DNA from: Candidatus Paraluminiphilus aquimaris
Lineage (GTDB): Bacteria > Pseudomonadota > Gammaproteobacteria > Pseudomonadales > Halieaceae
Direction: 5' to 3'
Length of the DNA stretch: 64,000 bases
NCBI RefSeq assembly: GCF_026230195.1
Contig: NZ_CP036501.1
Span: 2,294,001-2,358,000, forward strand
Under the pieces are notes generated by a model. It saw nothing but the letters and a program-made list of their open reading frames with translations. It was not told the DNA's origin and searched no databases. Positions 34,846 through 44,126 of the stretch are shown one piece after another. The stretch's first letter is position 1. Every line of letters begins with the position of its first letter. The position numbers were made by a program, and so were the translations under genes.

Positions 34846-34895
34846 TTCTCATTTATCGGGCTACACTGCTCGGCTGTAAGAAAGGACCCATTCGC

Positions 34896-36296
34896 GTGAA
34901 CGACGATATACAAGCAAAGCTAAGACATCTTCCGTCTGTCAGCGTCGTGCTCGCCGAGTTGGATGACGACATTGCGCGCTGGGGCCATCAAGCCGTAACA
35001 GCCGCGGTTAGGGAGCAGCTATCTCTCCTTCGAGCGCACCTTCACCAAGGTAAAAAGCCTAATTTTGCAATGGCGGTCATTTTGAACTCTGTTCGAGACA
35101 GCTTGTTACGCGAGAGTCGTTCCTCTTTAGTACCCGTCTTTAACCTCACGGGGATCGTTCTTCACAGCAATCTGGGACGCGCCACACTGGCAGAAACAGC
35201 AATTACGGCGATGAGTAAGGCCGCCTCAGGAGCAACAACCCTCGAGTACGACATCACCGAGGGCAAGCGTGGCGATCGCGACAGCCACATAGAGGCGATT
35301 ATTTGTGAGCTCACGGGCGCAGAGGCGGCAACCGTCGTCAACAACAACGCCGCTGCGGTGCTGCTCACGCTAAATACGCTCGCCTTAAATAAGCATGTCC
35401 CGGTCTCACGAGGCGAACTGGTTGAGATTGGTGGCTCGTTCCGTGTACCCGATATCATGAGCCGCTCGGGCTGCCATCTCGTCGAAGTGGGCACCACCAA
35501 TCGTACGCATCTCTCAGACTATTCAGACGCCATAGACAGTGACACGGGGCTTTTAATGCGTGTTCACACGAGCAACTATCGCATTGAAGGCTTCACAAAA
35601 ACGGTACCGGAAACCGACCTAGCGAAACTCGCTTGGGCTCACCGTATTCCTTTTGTTGTGGATATGGGCTGCGGAAATTTAATCAACCTCAAGGCGCTCG
35701 GTCTCCCGCACGAAGCAACGGCTCGCGAGACACTCGAAAATGGGGCTGACCTTGTCTTATTTAGCGGTGACAAATTATTGGGTGGCCCCCAGTCGGGGAT
35801 CATAGCCGGTAAGCGGTCGCTGGTAGCAGAGATTAAGAAAAACCCCTTAAAACGTGCTCTGAGGCTCGACAAGGTGACGCTTGCAGCTCTAGAGGCGACG
35901 CTCCAGTTATATCGCAACCCGGACACGCTCGCATCAGAACTCCCTACCCTGAAACTCCTTACACGAAGCGAGAGCGACATCCAGGCACAGGCGGCTCGAT
36001 TACGCGAACCGCTGGCCACCGCCCTTGGCGACTCGTTCAAGGTGGATGTCATCGCCGTTTCCAGTCAAATTGGTAGCGGATCGTTTCCAATGGAGGTACT
36101 GCCCAGTGCTGGATTCTCGATTCGCGCGCGTCAAGAAGAGGATGAGGCGTTGCGAACACTGCATCAGCAATTTCGGGAGCTGGCGACCCCGATTATTGGG
36201 CGCCTTAGCAATGGTGCGTTGCTACTTGATCTCAGATGCCTCACACCCGAGCAAGAGAGTCACTTTATTGAGCAATTAAACGATATCGCTCCGTGA
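34896..36296 (+). CDS. selA: L-seryl-tRNA(Sec) selenium transferase
   Basis: 466 aa from a GTG start with AAGAAAGGACCC before it. PLP Lys at ~293 in [31 protein letters not shown] and [15 protein letters not shown] are SelA signatures. Converts Ser-tRNA(Sec) to Sec-tRNA(Sec) with selenophosphate. The first base of selB overlaps its stop by four bases. selD is not in this window. Confidence 0.96.
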   Translation: MNDDIQAKLRHLPSVSVVLAELDDDIARWGHQAVTAAVREQLSLLRAHLHQGKKPNFAMAVILNSVRDSLLRESRSSLVPVFNLTGIVLHSNLGRATLAETAITAMSKAASGATTLEYDITEGKRGDRDSHIEAIICELTGAEAATVVNNNAAAVLLTLNTLALNKHVPVSRGELVEIGGSFRVPDIMSRSGCHLVEVGTTNRTHLSDYSDAIDSDTGLLMRVHTSNYRIEGFTKTVPETDLAKLAWAHRIPFVVDMGCGNLINLKALGLPHEATARETLENGADLVLFSGDKLLGGPQSGIIAGKRSLVAEIKKNPLKRALRLDKVTLAALEATLQLYRNPDTLASELPTLKLLTRSESDIQAQAARLREPLATALGDSFKVDVIAVSSQIGSGSFPMEVLPSAGFSIRARQEEDEALRTLHQQFRELATPIIGRLSNGALLLDLRCLTPEQESHFIEQLNDIAP

Positions 36297-38278
36297 TCAT
36301 TGCAACAGCGGGACACGTTGACCACGGAAAAACTTCACTGGTTAAAGCACTCACCGGCATTGATACCGACACGTTAGCTGAGGAAAAGGCGCGTGGACTC
36401 ACGATTAACCTTGGTTATGCCTATTTACCGACCGAGACAGGCAAACCGATCGGCTTTATCGACGTCCCCGGCCATCATCGCTTCATCAATAACATGATTG
36501 CTGGGGTGTCTGGCATAGACAGAGCGTTACTCATCGTGGCGGCAGACGATGGCGCCATGCCACAGACACGCGAGCATCTCGCTGTTCTGGGATTACTGGG
36601 CGTAAAAGATATTGATATCGTAGTTACAAAAATCGACCGGGCGCCTGAGGATCAAATTGCCGCGGTTGCAAGCCGTGTCAGCGCTTTAGTTAGTGAGACG
36701 ACCGGCGCAGATCCAAGCGTTTTTCGGGTCTCCAATGCCACTCTCTTAGGCATAGATACGCTTCGAGAAACCTTACTTAATATCGCCCGTAAGCGGGCCG
36801 ACGAACAGACCGATCGAAGCGCGAAGCACGGTTTTCGTTTATCGATTGACCGTCGCTTTCATGTCAGAGGCGCCGGCATTGTAGCCACAGGTACTGCAAG
36901 CGCTGGCCGAGTCAGCGTTGGCGATGTGTTGCACCTACTGCCAAGAGGCATTGATGTCCGAGTGAAGGAGGTGCGTGCTAACGACGTCCAAAACGAGACG
37001 GCGACCGCTGGGCAACGCGTGGCGCTGTGTATCTCGGGAAAGGTCGAGCTAAACGATATCGAGCGCGGCGATCTGCTGGTTGATTCAAACTTTTCTGAAA
37101 CATCGGAGCGTGTCGATGTCTCATTGAAACTGTTGCCCCAGCTCGCTCGCCCACTCAAGCACCTGTCACCTGTAAAAGTGCACATAGGCGCCAAACGAGT
37201 CGCCGCGCAGGTGGCTCTTATCGATAACAAGGCGAGTAAACTCATCCCCGGGGAGTCAAGCAAAGCGCAGTTGATCTTCCAACAGCCACTGTGCACAACC
37301 CACGGCGAGCGCTTTGTCATTCGGGATGATTCCGAGACCGACACGCTAGGTGGCGGCGTAGTGCTGGACCCCAAGGGGCCTAAGTACGGTAAATCCAAAC
37401 CCCATCGTATTCAGTGGCTTGAGGCTTTGGAGCAGGCCGACATAGCGTCAGTGGTGACTGCGCTCATTGATCAAGGCCATTGCATCAATTTCTCAAAGCT
37501 GACGACGTGCTTCAACCTGAGAGATGCGCCTCCCGCAGTCTTTACACCCGTCGGGTGTATTAACTTCCAAACAGGTGGCAGTTATTGGATAACGAGCACA
37601 TCACAGCTCGCGCGAACGAGGACAGCTCTCCTCGACGCTGTAGAAAACCGCTCAATAACAGACGTGACGAAGGGGCAAAAGGTTGCGAAAGCAGAACCTG
37701 CGACGACGAAGAAAGCGGGAGTGCCGGCAACGCGAGGCATATTAAAGGACCAACTGCTGGATGCGGCCGGACGCGCTACGCATCCAGCCCTCGCAGAGGC
37801 AACGCTGACCATTTTATTAAAAAAGGGCGAGCTGCAGAGCGCTGAGGGGAGAATCCGACTCCCTGTCGCCTTCGATGCAACCAACCCTCATGATGCCCTC
37901 TGGCAATCACTCGAGCGCGCGCTGCAAGCCGCGGGTTTAAACGTGCCCGTCATTTCAGAGGCGAAATCACAAGCAGGACTTGGGGATCTTGATATAAAAC
38001 TCGCTATCAAGCACGGCCGAGAGGTGCGTGCTTTACACCGCCTCAACGCGGATCGCTTCGTGTTGAGTGGAACGCTGCTTACCTTCATAAAAGTGGCCGA
38101 GCAAATCGCCGCAAATCAGTCACTGTCGGTAGTCGCTTACAAAAACGAGCTCAACATCGGAAGGAAACTCGCCATCGAAGTACTGGAATACTTTGACAGT
38201 CTGGGCTTTACGCGAAGAGACGGTGACCAGCGAGTGATCGTTAATAAAACAGCTATCGAAAAACGCTTGGTTACCTAG
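36293..38278 (+). CDS. selB: selenocysteine-specific elongation factor
   Basis: 661 aa. GTPase domain: G1 [12 protein letters not shown] (residues 6-17), G3 DVPGHHRF, G4 VTKID. EF-Tu-like domains 2-3 follow with [13 protein letters not shown] and [11 protein letters not shown]. The C-terminal ~250 residues are the tandem winged helices (ends [20 protein letters not shown]) that bind the SECIS hairpin. Delivers Sec-tRNA(Sec) to UGA codons. Starts at a GTG overlapping the selA stop. Confidence 0.96.
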   Translation: MIIATAGHVDHGKTSLVKALTGIDTDTLAEEKARGLTINLGYAYLPTETGKPIGFIDVPGHHRFINNMIAGVSGIDRALLIVAADDGAMPQTREHLAVLGLLGVKDIDIVVTKIDRAPEDQIAAVASRVSALVSETTGADPSVFRVSNATLLGIDTLRETLLNIARKRADEQTDRSAKHGFRLSIDRRFHVRGAGIVATGTASAGRVSVGDVLHLLPRGIDVRVKEVRANDVQNETATAGQRVALCISGKVELNDIERGDLLVDSNFSETSERVDVSLKLLPQLARPLKHLSPVKVHIGAKRVAAQVALIDNKASKLIPGESSKAQLIFQQPLCTTHGERFVIRDDSETDTLGGGVVLDPKGPKYGKSKPHRIQWLEALEQADIASVVTALIDQGHCINFSKLTTCFNLRDAPPAVFTPVGCINFQTGGSYWITSTSQLARTRTALLDAVENRSITDVTKGQKVAKAEPATTKKAGVPATRGILKDQLLDAAGRATHPALAEATLTILLKKGELQSAEGRIRLPVAFDATNPHDALWQSLERALQAAGLNVPVISEAKSQAGLGDLDIKLAIKHGREVRALHRLNADRFVLSGTLLTFIKVAEQIAANQSLSVVAYKNELNIGRKLAIEVLEYFDSLGFTRRDGDQRVIVNKTAIEKRLVT

Positions 38279-38330
38279 CGACCTATCTGTTTTACGATGC
38301 ATCCAGACACCCTTTTAGCGAAGCTAATCA

Positions 38331-38424
38331 GGAAGAGCGACATCCCCGGTGGGGTGCCTGGTCTTCAAAACCAGTGAGGTGCTGAGACAGCGCCTGGTGG
38401 GTTCGACTCCTACCTCTTCCGCCA
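38331..38424 (+). tRNA. selC: tRNA-Sec (TCA)
   Basis: 94 nt including CCA: acceptor GGAAGAGC, long extra arm (GAGGTGCTGAGACAGCGCCT), anticodon loop GGTCTTCAAAACC gives TCA, 3' end CTCTTCCGCCA. 52 bp after selB. Its 3' end is the integration site of island 2. Confidence 0.96.
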
Positions 38425-38428
38425 TATT
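38398..38428 (+). repeat. island 2 attachment repeat, tRNA-Sec side
   Basis: 31 bp: TGGGTTCGACTCC--CTCTTCCGCCATATT, the T arm and acceptor 3' strand of tRNA-Sec plus 4 bp. Identical to 46321-46351. Confidence 0.93.
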
Positions 38429-38521
38429 TAGATAAAAAGCATATAAATCAAATATTTATAAATGAAATTTAGTTGTCTGTATTGACCGAAGTGCTTGTTT
38501 TGATACATCGGGAGATACAAC

Positions 38522-40225
38522 ATGAACACGGTTCCTTACCTGTCCATACGCCATCAAAGGTTCTATTTCCGCCGCAGTGTGCCAAAAAACTTGAGAGGTT
38601 TTTTCGGTCAGCGGGAAGTTATACGATCGTTAATTACATCTGATCTTAGAGTGGCGCAAAGAGCAGCTATCGCAATGGCCGACATGTTAGACAAACTGTT
38701 TGAAAAGATTTCCAAGGGAGCGACCCTACTCACACCTCAGGAGCTTCAACGGTTTTCCGACAGAGTCTGCCAAGATCAAACCCAAGGACTACTTACTGAA
38801 GCCCTTGAAACCTTTGAGAACAGATCAGATGAGGATGTGGAACTGGAAGCCTTCACGGCGCGGACTTTCAGAAACGAAATACTGGCAGATCTGAAGAAAT
38901 CACGTCTGGGTTCAGCCGCTCCTGTTGTTAATAAGTATTTTGGCGACAATGCTGAAAGCTTCTCAAAAGCCATTTACAACCAACTCTGCAGAGCAGCCCT
39001 CCGTGGACTTGCTGACTTCTACAGTAATGCGGACTTAATAGTAAAAGGAGAGTTGGAGCATCCTGACCTAATCCTCGACGAATTATTTTCTGAAGAGCTG
39101 GAGCCAACGACATCGGACAAGTCCGAATTTAATTTTCAAGGAGTAGTTGATAAATACTTAACTCAGCAGGAAGGCGTCTGGAGCACAAAACAACATCGTA
39201 GTGTTCTCGCCATGTTTAGCTTTTTCGTGGAGTTCATCGAAGTGACTGAGGGCATACCTGTTACCAGTCTCTCACTTGGGAGCATATCCAGTAAGGCGGC
39301 GAGAGCATTTAAAGAACTACTTCAACGATCGCCGAGTAATGCCCGGAAAATTTATCCCTCGTTAAACCCAGTTGAAATGGTTGAGGCAGCAGAGCGTGAC
39401 GGCGCTAAACTGCTGAGTACAACGACACAGAACAACTACCTTCAGTCGTTAAGCAGTCTCTTCAACTTCGCCATCCAAGAACTAGACTACGCTGGCTCAA
39501 ATCCCTTCAAAGGGAAAGGAAGCACAAAGAAAACCAAGCTGAACAAACGAGCACAACGTCTTCCCTTTAGTCAGGAGCAACTAATCACCTTATTCTCCTC
39601 ACCACTGTTCAAGGGTTGTCAGACGCTTGCCTCGTGCCACAAAGCCGGAAGAATGATTCCGACGCGATCGCACAAGTATTGGATGCCGCTAATTGGTCTG
39701 TATTCAGGTATGCGAGAGCAGGAAATTCTTCAGCTTTATGTGGAGGACGTAAGGCAATATGACAACACCTGGGTATTCGACCTAAATCTTAATCACCCAG
39801 ACAAAAAGCTAAAAACAATACAGTCGAAGCGATTAGTTCCACTTCACGACGATCTTATCTCCTTGGGGTTCTTAAGTTTTCTGGAAAGCCGGACAAAAGA
39901 GGATGCTAAGGGTCGTTTGTTTTCAGACGCGCCTATGGCCGCCGATGGAACCTACTCAAGTACTTTCTCCAAATGGTTCAGTCGATACTTAAAGAAAATC
40001 GCCATCAAAACAGACAAAACCAGCTTTCATTCCTTTAGACACAACATTAAAGATGGTTTTCGTAACTCAGGCTGCTCAGACGAGTTAGCGGAGAACTTCG
40101 TGGGCAGATCTACAGGTACCACGGGTGAAGCTTATGGACAGGGATTTTCCATTGCTCGGCTTCACGAAGCATTGCACCACATTGAGTTCAATTGTGTTGA
40201 GATACCAACAAATGATCCGCATTAG
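38522..40225 (+). CDS. int: tyrosine recombinase (site-specific integrase) of island 2
   Basis: 567 aa. N-terminal arm-binding region RFYFRRSVPKNLRGFFGQREV, long core-binding domain to ~330, catalytic domain with Arg398 in LYSGMREQEIL, His503-xx-Arg506 in SFHSFRHNIK, and Tyr538 in GEAYGQGFS, all four expected catalytic residues except that the third (His/Trp) position is not obvious. Begins 98 bp from tRNA-Sec. Should integrate and excise the island at the tRNA 3' end. Longer than usual integrases (~400), mainly in the core-binding part. Confidence 0.92.
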   Translation: MNTVPYLSIRHQRFYFRRSVPKNLRGFFGQREVIRSLITSDLRVAQRAAIAMADMLDKLFEKISKGATLLTPQELQRFSDRVCQDQTQGLLTEALETFENRSDEDVELEAFTARTFRNEILADLKKSRLGSAAPVVNKYFGDNAESFSKAIYNQLCRAALRGLADFYSNADLIVKGELEHPDLILDELFSEELEPTTSDKSEFNFQGVVDKYLTQQEGVWSTKQHRSVLAMFSFFVEFIEVTEGIPVTSLSLGSISSKAARAFKELLQRSPSNARKIYPSLNPVEMVEAAERDGAKLLSTTTQNNYLQSLSSLFNFAIQELDYAGSNPFKGKGSTKKTKLNKRAQRLPFSQEQLITLFSSPLFKGCQTLASCHKAGRMIPTRSHKYWMPLIGLYSGMREQEILQLYVEDVRQYDNTWVFDLNLNHPDKKLKTIQSKRLVPLHDDLISLGFLSFLESRTKEDAKGRLFSDAPMAADGTYSSTFSKWFSRYLKKIAIKTDKTSFHSFRHNIKDGFRNSGCSDELAENFVGRSTGTTGEAYGQGFSIARLHEALHHIEFNCVEIPTNDPH

Positions 40226-40497
40226 CAGGAATCTAGATGGTATTTTCCTACTACTCGTAATGCGCAGAAAAACCAGTGTTTTCAGATGTTTCTACTTGTA
40301 ATACCTAGGTCAATATTGGTTATTTTTTGACCAACAAGTGTGTGTGGCAATGTGGGTGCCTCTGAAGCTACTCCGGACTGAGCAACAAAAGACGAATAAC
40401 AAAGGAAGGAGACAAAGAGGACTACTCCTACTGTTTATTTTGAAGGAGAAGAAGTAGGTAATGTAACTTTAATATTCCTTGGCAGCCCATAGTACTT

Positions 40498-41748
40498 ATG
40501 CATAACACACGTCCCAACCACGCACAGACACTGTATGCCATCATCGCTGAGAGCTACGAATTACCAACCGATGACTACAAACATCATCAATGGTTGAAAC
40601 CACTCAAGCTGCGTAAAGGGTCAACGTCAGAGGACAACTTCAACCAGCTGCTTGAGCAGACCTTCCTAGATCCATCCAAAGGGGGCAGAAACAACACCCA
40701 AGTTGAGAACCTCCGACACCACTGGAAAGCCCTGCTACTGAATCTGTCTTTTGTGATGTACCAGCGTCATTGGCTGTTAATCCCGCAGGACAGCAAGTAT
40801 TACTCAGACAGCTATTACCCAAGACGATTAGGTATTAGCTACAGGCCAACGAGGCATATCGTTGAGTGGCTTCAGGAGCATGGCTACGTCGTCTTGCTGC
40901 CGGGCAGAAAATACAAGGATCAACCAGCCAAAGCCCGGGCATTTCCAACGCCTAAACTGATGGAGCTACTCTGGTCTTACTTTCTTGAAATTGAGCAACC
41001 TGTTGAACCTCCGTATCTGATTATCAATGAAGCCGAAGGAGGTTGGGACAGCATTGCTGACCTGCCATCGGACCATCCAGAGAAGCAGGAACTGGCAGCG
41101 ATCAATGAGTTCCTGAAGCCCCACCAGTGGGCCTGTAAAGGCCCTGTGCAGCTGAAATATAAATCCAATGCGTTCCAAGGAGGTCGCCTGTATACGCCCT
41201 TCCAGAGCCTCCCAGACCGTCGTATGAGGCTTAGGATTAACACTCTCATTGATGGGAAAAATATCTGTGAAGTGGACTTTAGTGCTAACCATCTGAGGCT
41301 CAATTTAGCGTTCAATGGTGGCATTGACGCAGGGGAGGATCCTTACACAACGGTTGGTACTGAGGCTGGTATTGAGTCTCGTCAGTTGGTCAAAAAGTTC
41401 TTCACGGTTGCCATGGGAGGCGACAACGAAGTTGGTGCGTTACACGCTTGTTTTAAGGAAGGTATCAGCAAGGAAAATTTCCAGAAGCTGAAGGAAGCGT
41501 CGCTCAAGGTTTTTCCAAAGCTGGAGCTATTTAATGGCTGGGGCATCTATGCTCAGAACTTTGAAGGTCAGATTCTGAAAAACGTTATGCTGGAGGGCGT
41601 GAAACAAGGAATCGTGTGTTTGCCTGTCCATGATGCAGTTGCTGTGCCTTTAGATGAAATAGGCTGGGCGTGTGAAGAAATGAGTTATCAATGGGACAAG
41701 CAGATGGACATGTCTGGGCTGGCCAGAGTCACCACTGACATACCTTAA
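40498..41748 (+). CDS. putative family-A DNA polymerase-like/primase-polymerase (TV-Pol-like) protein
   Basis: 416 aa. N-terminal ~150 residues include a winged-helix-like segment (ISYRPTRHIVEWLQEHGYVVLLPG). The C-terminal part shows three polymerase A motifs in order: motif A CEVDFSANHLRLNLAF (Asp260; compare DYSxIELR), motif B/O-helix SRQLVKKFFTVAMGG (Arg295, Lys299), motif C LPVHDAVAV (His378-Asp379; compare QVHDE). This minimal palm matches the TV-Pol family described by Iyer, Abhiman and Aravind in 2008 in mobile elements and viruses, proposed to prime and replicate. No 3'-5' exonuclease domain. Not similar in sequence to DnaA/RepA-type initiators. Confidence in the motifs is good; in function, moderate. 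Confidence 0.6.
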   Translation: MHNTRPNHAQTLYAIIAESYELPTDDYKHHQWLKPLKLRKGSTSEDNFNQLLEQTFLDPSKGGRNNTQVENLRHHWKALLLNLSFVMYQRHWLLIPQDSKYYSDSYYPRRLGISYRPTRHIVEWLQEHGYVVLLPGRKYKDQPAKARAFPTPKLMELLWSYFLEIEQPVEPPYLIINEAEGGWDSIADLPSDHPEKQELAAINEFLKPHQWACKGPVQLKYKSNAFQGGRLYTPFQSLPDRRMRLRINTLIDGKNICEVDFSANHLRLNLAFNGGIDAGEDPYTTVGTEAGIESRQLVKKFFTVAMGGDNEVGALHACFKEGISKENFQKLKEASLKVFPKLELFNGWGIYAQNFEGQILKNVMLEGVKQGIVCLPVHDAVAVPLDEIGWACEEMSYQWDKQMDMSGLARVTTDIP

Positions 41749-41762
41749 AAAGGAGCCGCATT

Positions 41763-42338
41763 TTGAAAAATCCCTTCTACGTTTATGCCTTGAAAGATCC
41801 ACGGGAGAAGCCAGCCAAGACCTTCTACATTGGCAAAGGTACTGGCACCAGAGCTTGGGAGCATCAAAAGGAAAAAGGTGACTCTGATAAAAATGCTCTC
41901 ATCAATGAAATCCATGACTCAGGCCGAAAAGTAATCCACACAATTCTTGTTGAAAACCTTACTGAGCCGGAGGCGCTCAAGATAGAAGCGGAGTTGATAG
42001 CCTCATTTGGCGTCAGGTCCAGAGGTGGCTTGTTAGTTAACAAGGTTAGGCCAAATCCTGACAACATATCTGGGAAAAGCCGTATAAACGTCCCCGACGG
42101 TTGCTACGAAAAAGCACAGATGGGTTTAGAACTTTTGAAAGACGCGATTCTTGAACTAGCACGTGCTAATCCTACCGGAATAAGAAATGCAGAAGCAGCG
42201 AAACAGTTGGGACTGCAGTCTGATTATGGCGGTGGAGCGAGAGACTACTTAACTTACAGCGTATTAGGTCTTTTGATGCGAGATGGGCAAATGGCTAGAG
42301 TAGAGAAACCAACGAGACACGTAGTGGTGACTAGATGA
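41763..42338 (+). CDS. GIY-YIG nuclease with C-terminal winged-helix-like domain
   Basis: 191 aa from a TTG start with AAAAGGAG 8 bp before it. GIY-YIG motif: YVYALKDP--FYIGKGTGTRAWEH (residues ~5-40), LEM3-like variety. After a linker, ~100 C-terminal residues (LARANPTGIRNAEAAKQLGL; RDYLTYSVLGLLMRDGQ) look like a winged helix used for DNA target binding. Probably a DNA endonuclease; it may act in element maintenance or defence. Follows the polymerase-like gene by 14 bp, so both are probably one operon. Confidence 0.82.
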   Translation: MKNPFYVYALKDPREKPAKTFYIGKGTGTRAWEHQKEKGDSDKNALINEIHDSGRKVIHTILVENLTEPEALKIEAELIASFGVRSRGGLLVNKVRPNPDNISGKSRINVPDGCYEKAQMGLELLKDAILELARANPTGIRNAEAAKQLGLQSDYGGGARDYLTYSVLGLLMRDGQMARVEKPTRHVVVTR

Positions 42339-42430
42339 GGTCCATGGAAAGTCCGCTTGATAACAAGTTACTGATTGTTGACCTCTGATGTGACTGAGTT
42401 GTCCCTTCATTACTGGATACAAGTTTAGAC

Positions 42431-42664
42431 ATGCCCACTGACACCCATACCAAAAGCAAAAAAGCCTACCTCGTCAGCCTCAAGCATAAGCTGAAGAAAC
42501 ACCTGCTACTTCAGTCAGCCTCAGTCACCCAAGTAGATCGTCGTTGGCTCAATGGATTTATGGCTGCAGGGTTTCACAGTGGGCTGATTAGTCTGTCTGA
42601 ACTTAAGGTCGAGTACATGAAGGCACACCGCAATGCCTATGGTGAACGCATGACGGAAGCTTAG
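42431..42664 (+). CDS. small basic protein shared by both islands
   Basis: 77 aa. From residue 8 nearly identical to the island 1 protein at 15108-15413 (KSKKAYLVSLKHKLKKH; SVTQVDRRWLNGFMAAGFH; LKVEYMKAHRNAY). Ends GERMTEA before TAG, where the island 1 copy continues through R1. Nucleotide identity over ~215 bp is very high, so one island got it recently from the same source. Basic, no membrane segment, family unknown. Same direction as the integrase in both islands. Confidence 0.7.
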   Translation: MPTDTHTKSKKAYLVSLKHKLKKHLLLQSASVTQVDRRWLNGFMAAGFHSGLISLSELKVEYMKAHRNAYGERMTEA

Positions 42665-42689
42665 GAGCGGCAGCTGGAGAGGAGGCTTA

Positions 42690-42944
42690 CTAAGTTGTGT
42701 CAGTTCTAAACCAGTCATGCCCAGCAGGTTTATGACATCGGCTCTTCTTTTCAATTTCAGATCTTCTTGAGCAATCTATTTGATCTACGCCCGACGAAAT
42801 GCACTCTAACCTCCTTTGCTCTGCGGTTTCTAAGCACCTCTCATACGGCGTCGGGAGCACGATTAGTCCATAAACTCCAAATGAAATGATCACAATTAAG
42901 GTGATTAACAAGAAAATGTTTTTGGGCGTAACGTCTGAAGTCAT
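42690..42944 (-). CDS. small membrane protein with Cys-rich tail (island 2 cargo)
   Basis: About 84 aa from the second of two adjacent ATGs at 42944; GGAGGAGA in R2 copy G is its ribosome site. One membrane helix (IFLLITLIVIISFGVYGLIVL), then a periplasm-like tail with four or more Cys (ERCLETAEQRRLECISSG; IDCSRRSEIEKKSRCHK). No family recognised. The lead protein of the pair is the TonB-domain protein just upstream. Confidence 0.55.
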   Translation of the reverse strand: MTSDVTPKNIFLLITLIVIISFGVYGLIVLPTPYERCLETAEQRRLECISSGVDQIDCSRRSEIEKKSRCHKPAGHDWFRTDTT

Positions 42945-43012
42945 CATCTCCTCCAATCCCACGGCGCTACAGGATCTTCCTCAGCCCATAGACCACGCTT
43001 GTTCTTCTGAGC
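42944..43012 (-). pseudogene. R2 repeat copy G: 3' remnant of a thermonuclease-like gene (island 2)
   Basis: On the minus strand reads AQKNKRGLWAEEDPVAPWDW-RR then TGA, in frame with, and directly after, the TAG stop of the 43013 gene. Same tail as copies E and F in island 1. Its end also provides the GGAGGAGATG that precedes the small gene's start. Confidence 0.65.
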
Positions 43013-44125
43013 CTACCCTTGCTCCTCTTGTCTCACTCTAGATTTTCCAATAGCGATGATCTGTGACTCAATGTTAACGGTCTGCTGATTCACCATATCC
43101 ATAAGACCTTTGGGAATGCCGCCATACAACTGCCCATGTCGTTTTATCTTCTCCAATATTCCTAATGCTTTCGCAATTTCAGGTTTTTCAATCAGGGTTA
43201 GAGAAGAAGCGTATTTTAGAAGTGCGTCAGCAATTGCTGCTTTGCTTATAACGTTGCCCTCTTCAAGGTACTTAGCAAGTAGTGAATCTCTAGCAAGGTC
43301 AACCACCTCTTGATCGTTACCCAGTTCATAATAATGGGACACGGTGATAGCTGCTGCTTTGACTCCGAAATGCCAATAGCTATGCCCTCCGTTTTTTAGG
43401 AATTGGGTAAAGCGGGAAATTGCCAGTGGACCGTCACCTAACATCAAAGCTGAGTCAGCTGCGTAGTAGAGAAACGCATTATTTTCCTCACTATTTTGGA
43501 AGGCGTACTCCTCCAACGCTGACCAATCCTTTGCCTTGGAAAGCTTTTGAATTTTCTTAATTTGAGAGGACTTTAAGTCAGTGATTTGTGCATTTATATC
43601 GTTACTATTTTGGCCTTGTAACAAGAAGGTATTTCTCCACAACTGTTTCCTAGGCACACCCTGAAGTTCCAATGGGAATATAGGGAATTTAAATGAAGTC
43701 AGCGCGTCCTTAGCCGCTAATTCAAACTTCCCGCAGTAACGCCCGTCATGCCTCCAATTCAGCTTTAAATCAGCATCACCAAATCCAGACTCGCAAGACA
43801 GTAGCTTTACGTCTTCGACCACCCCAGCGTCACTTATGGTCAGTTCGGTTGTAACTACCGCAGCATATCCAGCTCTTTGCGCCGCAGTTGGATAACGAGG
43901 AGCAGTTTTTTCCTCAGGTAAATTTAGCTCCAGCAACCTAAGAAACCCATAGACCTCCGAAAAGCTGCACTCCTCAGACTCATTTTCGCGACAGGCTTCG
44001 TATGCTTTCAATTCCTGAAGGTATAGCGTCTCCAGCCCTTTTCGCATGAACCGCTTGTCATCACTGGCCATGGCATTAGATGTGAACAAGGCAAGAGCAA
44101 AGACAGCATACGATAGAGGTTGCAT
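43013..44125 (-). CDS. secreted protein with TonB-like C-terminal domain (island 2 cargo)
   Basis: 370 aa from the ATG at 44125, chosen for the signal peptide MQPLSYAVFALALFTSNAMA-SD; a frame opens 24 codons earlier. Residues ~90-175 match the TonB C-terminal domain pattern: APRYPTAAQRAGYAAVVTTELTI, GVVEDVKLLSCESGFGD, F--AAKDALTSFKF. The rest is helical with TPR-like periodicity. Periplasmic; no TonB membrane anchor, so it is probably not an energy transducer. Its stop is followed in frame by an SNase tail (R2 copy G). Confidence 0.6.
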   Translation of the reverse strand: MQPLSYAVFALALFTSNAMASDDKRFMRKGLETLYLQELKAYEACRENESEECSFSEVYGFLRLLELNLPEEKTAPRYPTAAQRAGYAAVVTTELTISDAGVVEDVKLLSCESGFGDADLKLNWRHDGRYCGKFELAAKDALTSFKFPIFPLELQGVPRKQLWRNTFLLQGQNSNDINAQITDLKSSQIKKIQKLSKAKDWSALEEYAFQNSEENNAFLYYAADSALMLGDGPLAISRFTQFLKNGGHSYWHFGVKAAAITVSHYYELGNDQEVVDLARDSLLAKYLEEGNVISKAAIADALLKYASSLTLIEKPEIAKALGILEKIKRHGQLYGGIPKGLMDMVNQQTVNIESQIIAIGKSRVRQEEQG

Positions 44126-44126
44126 G

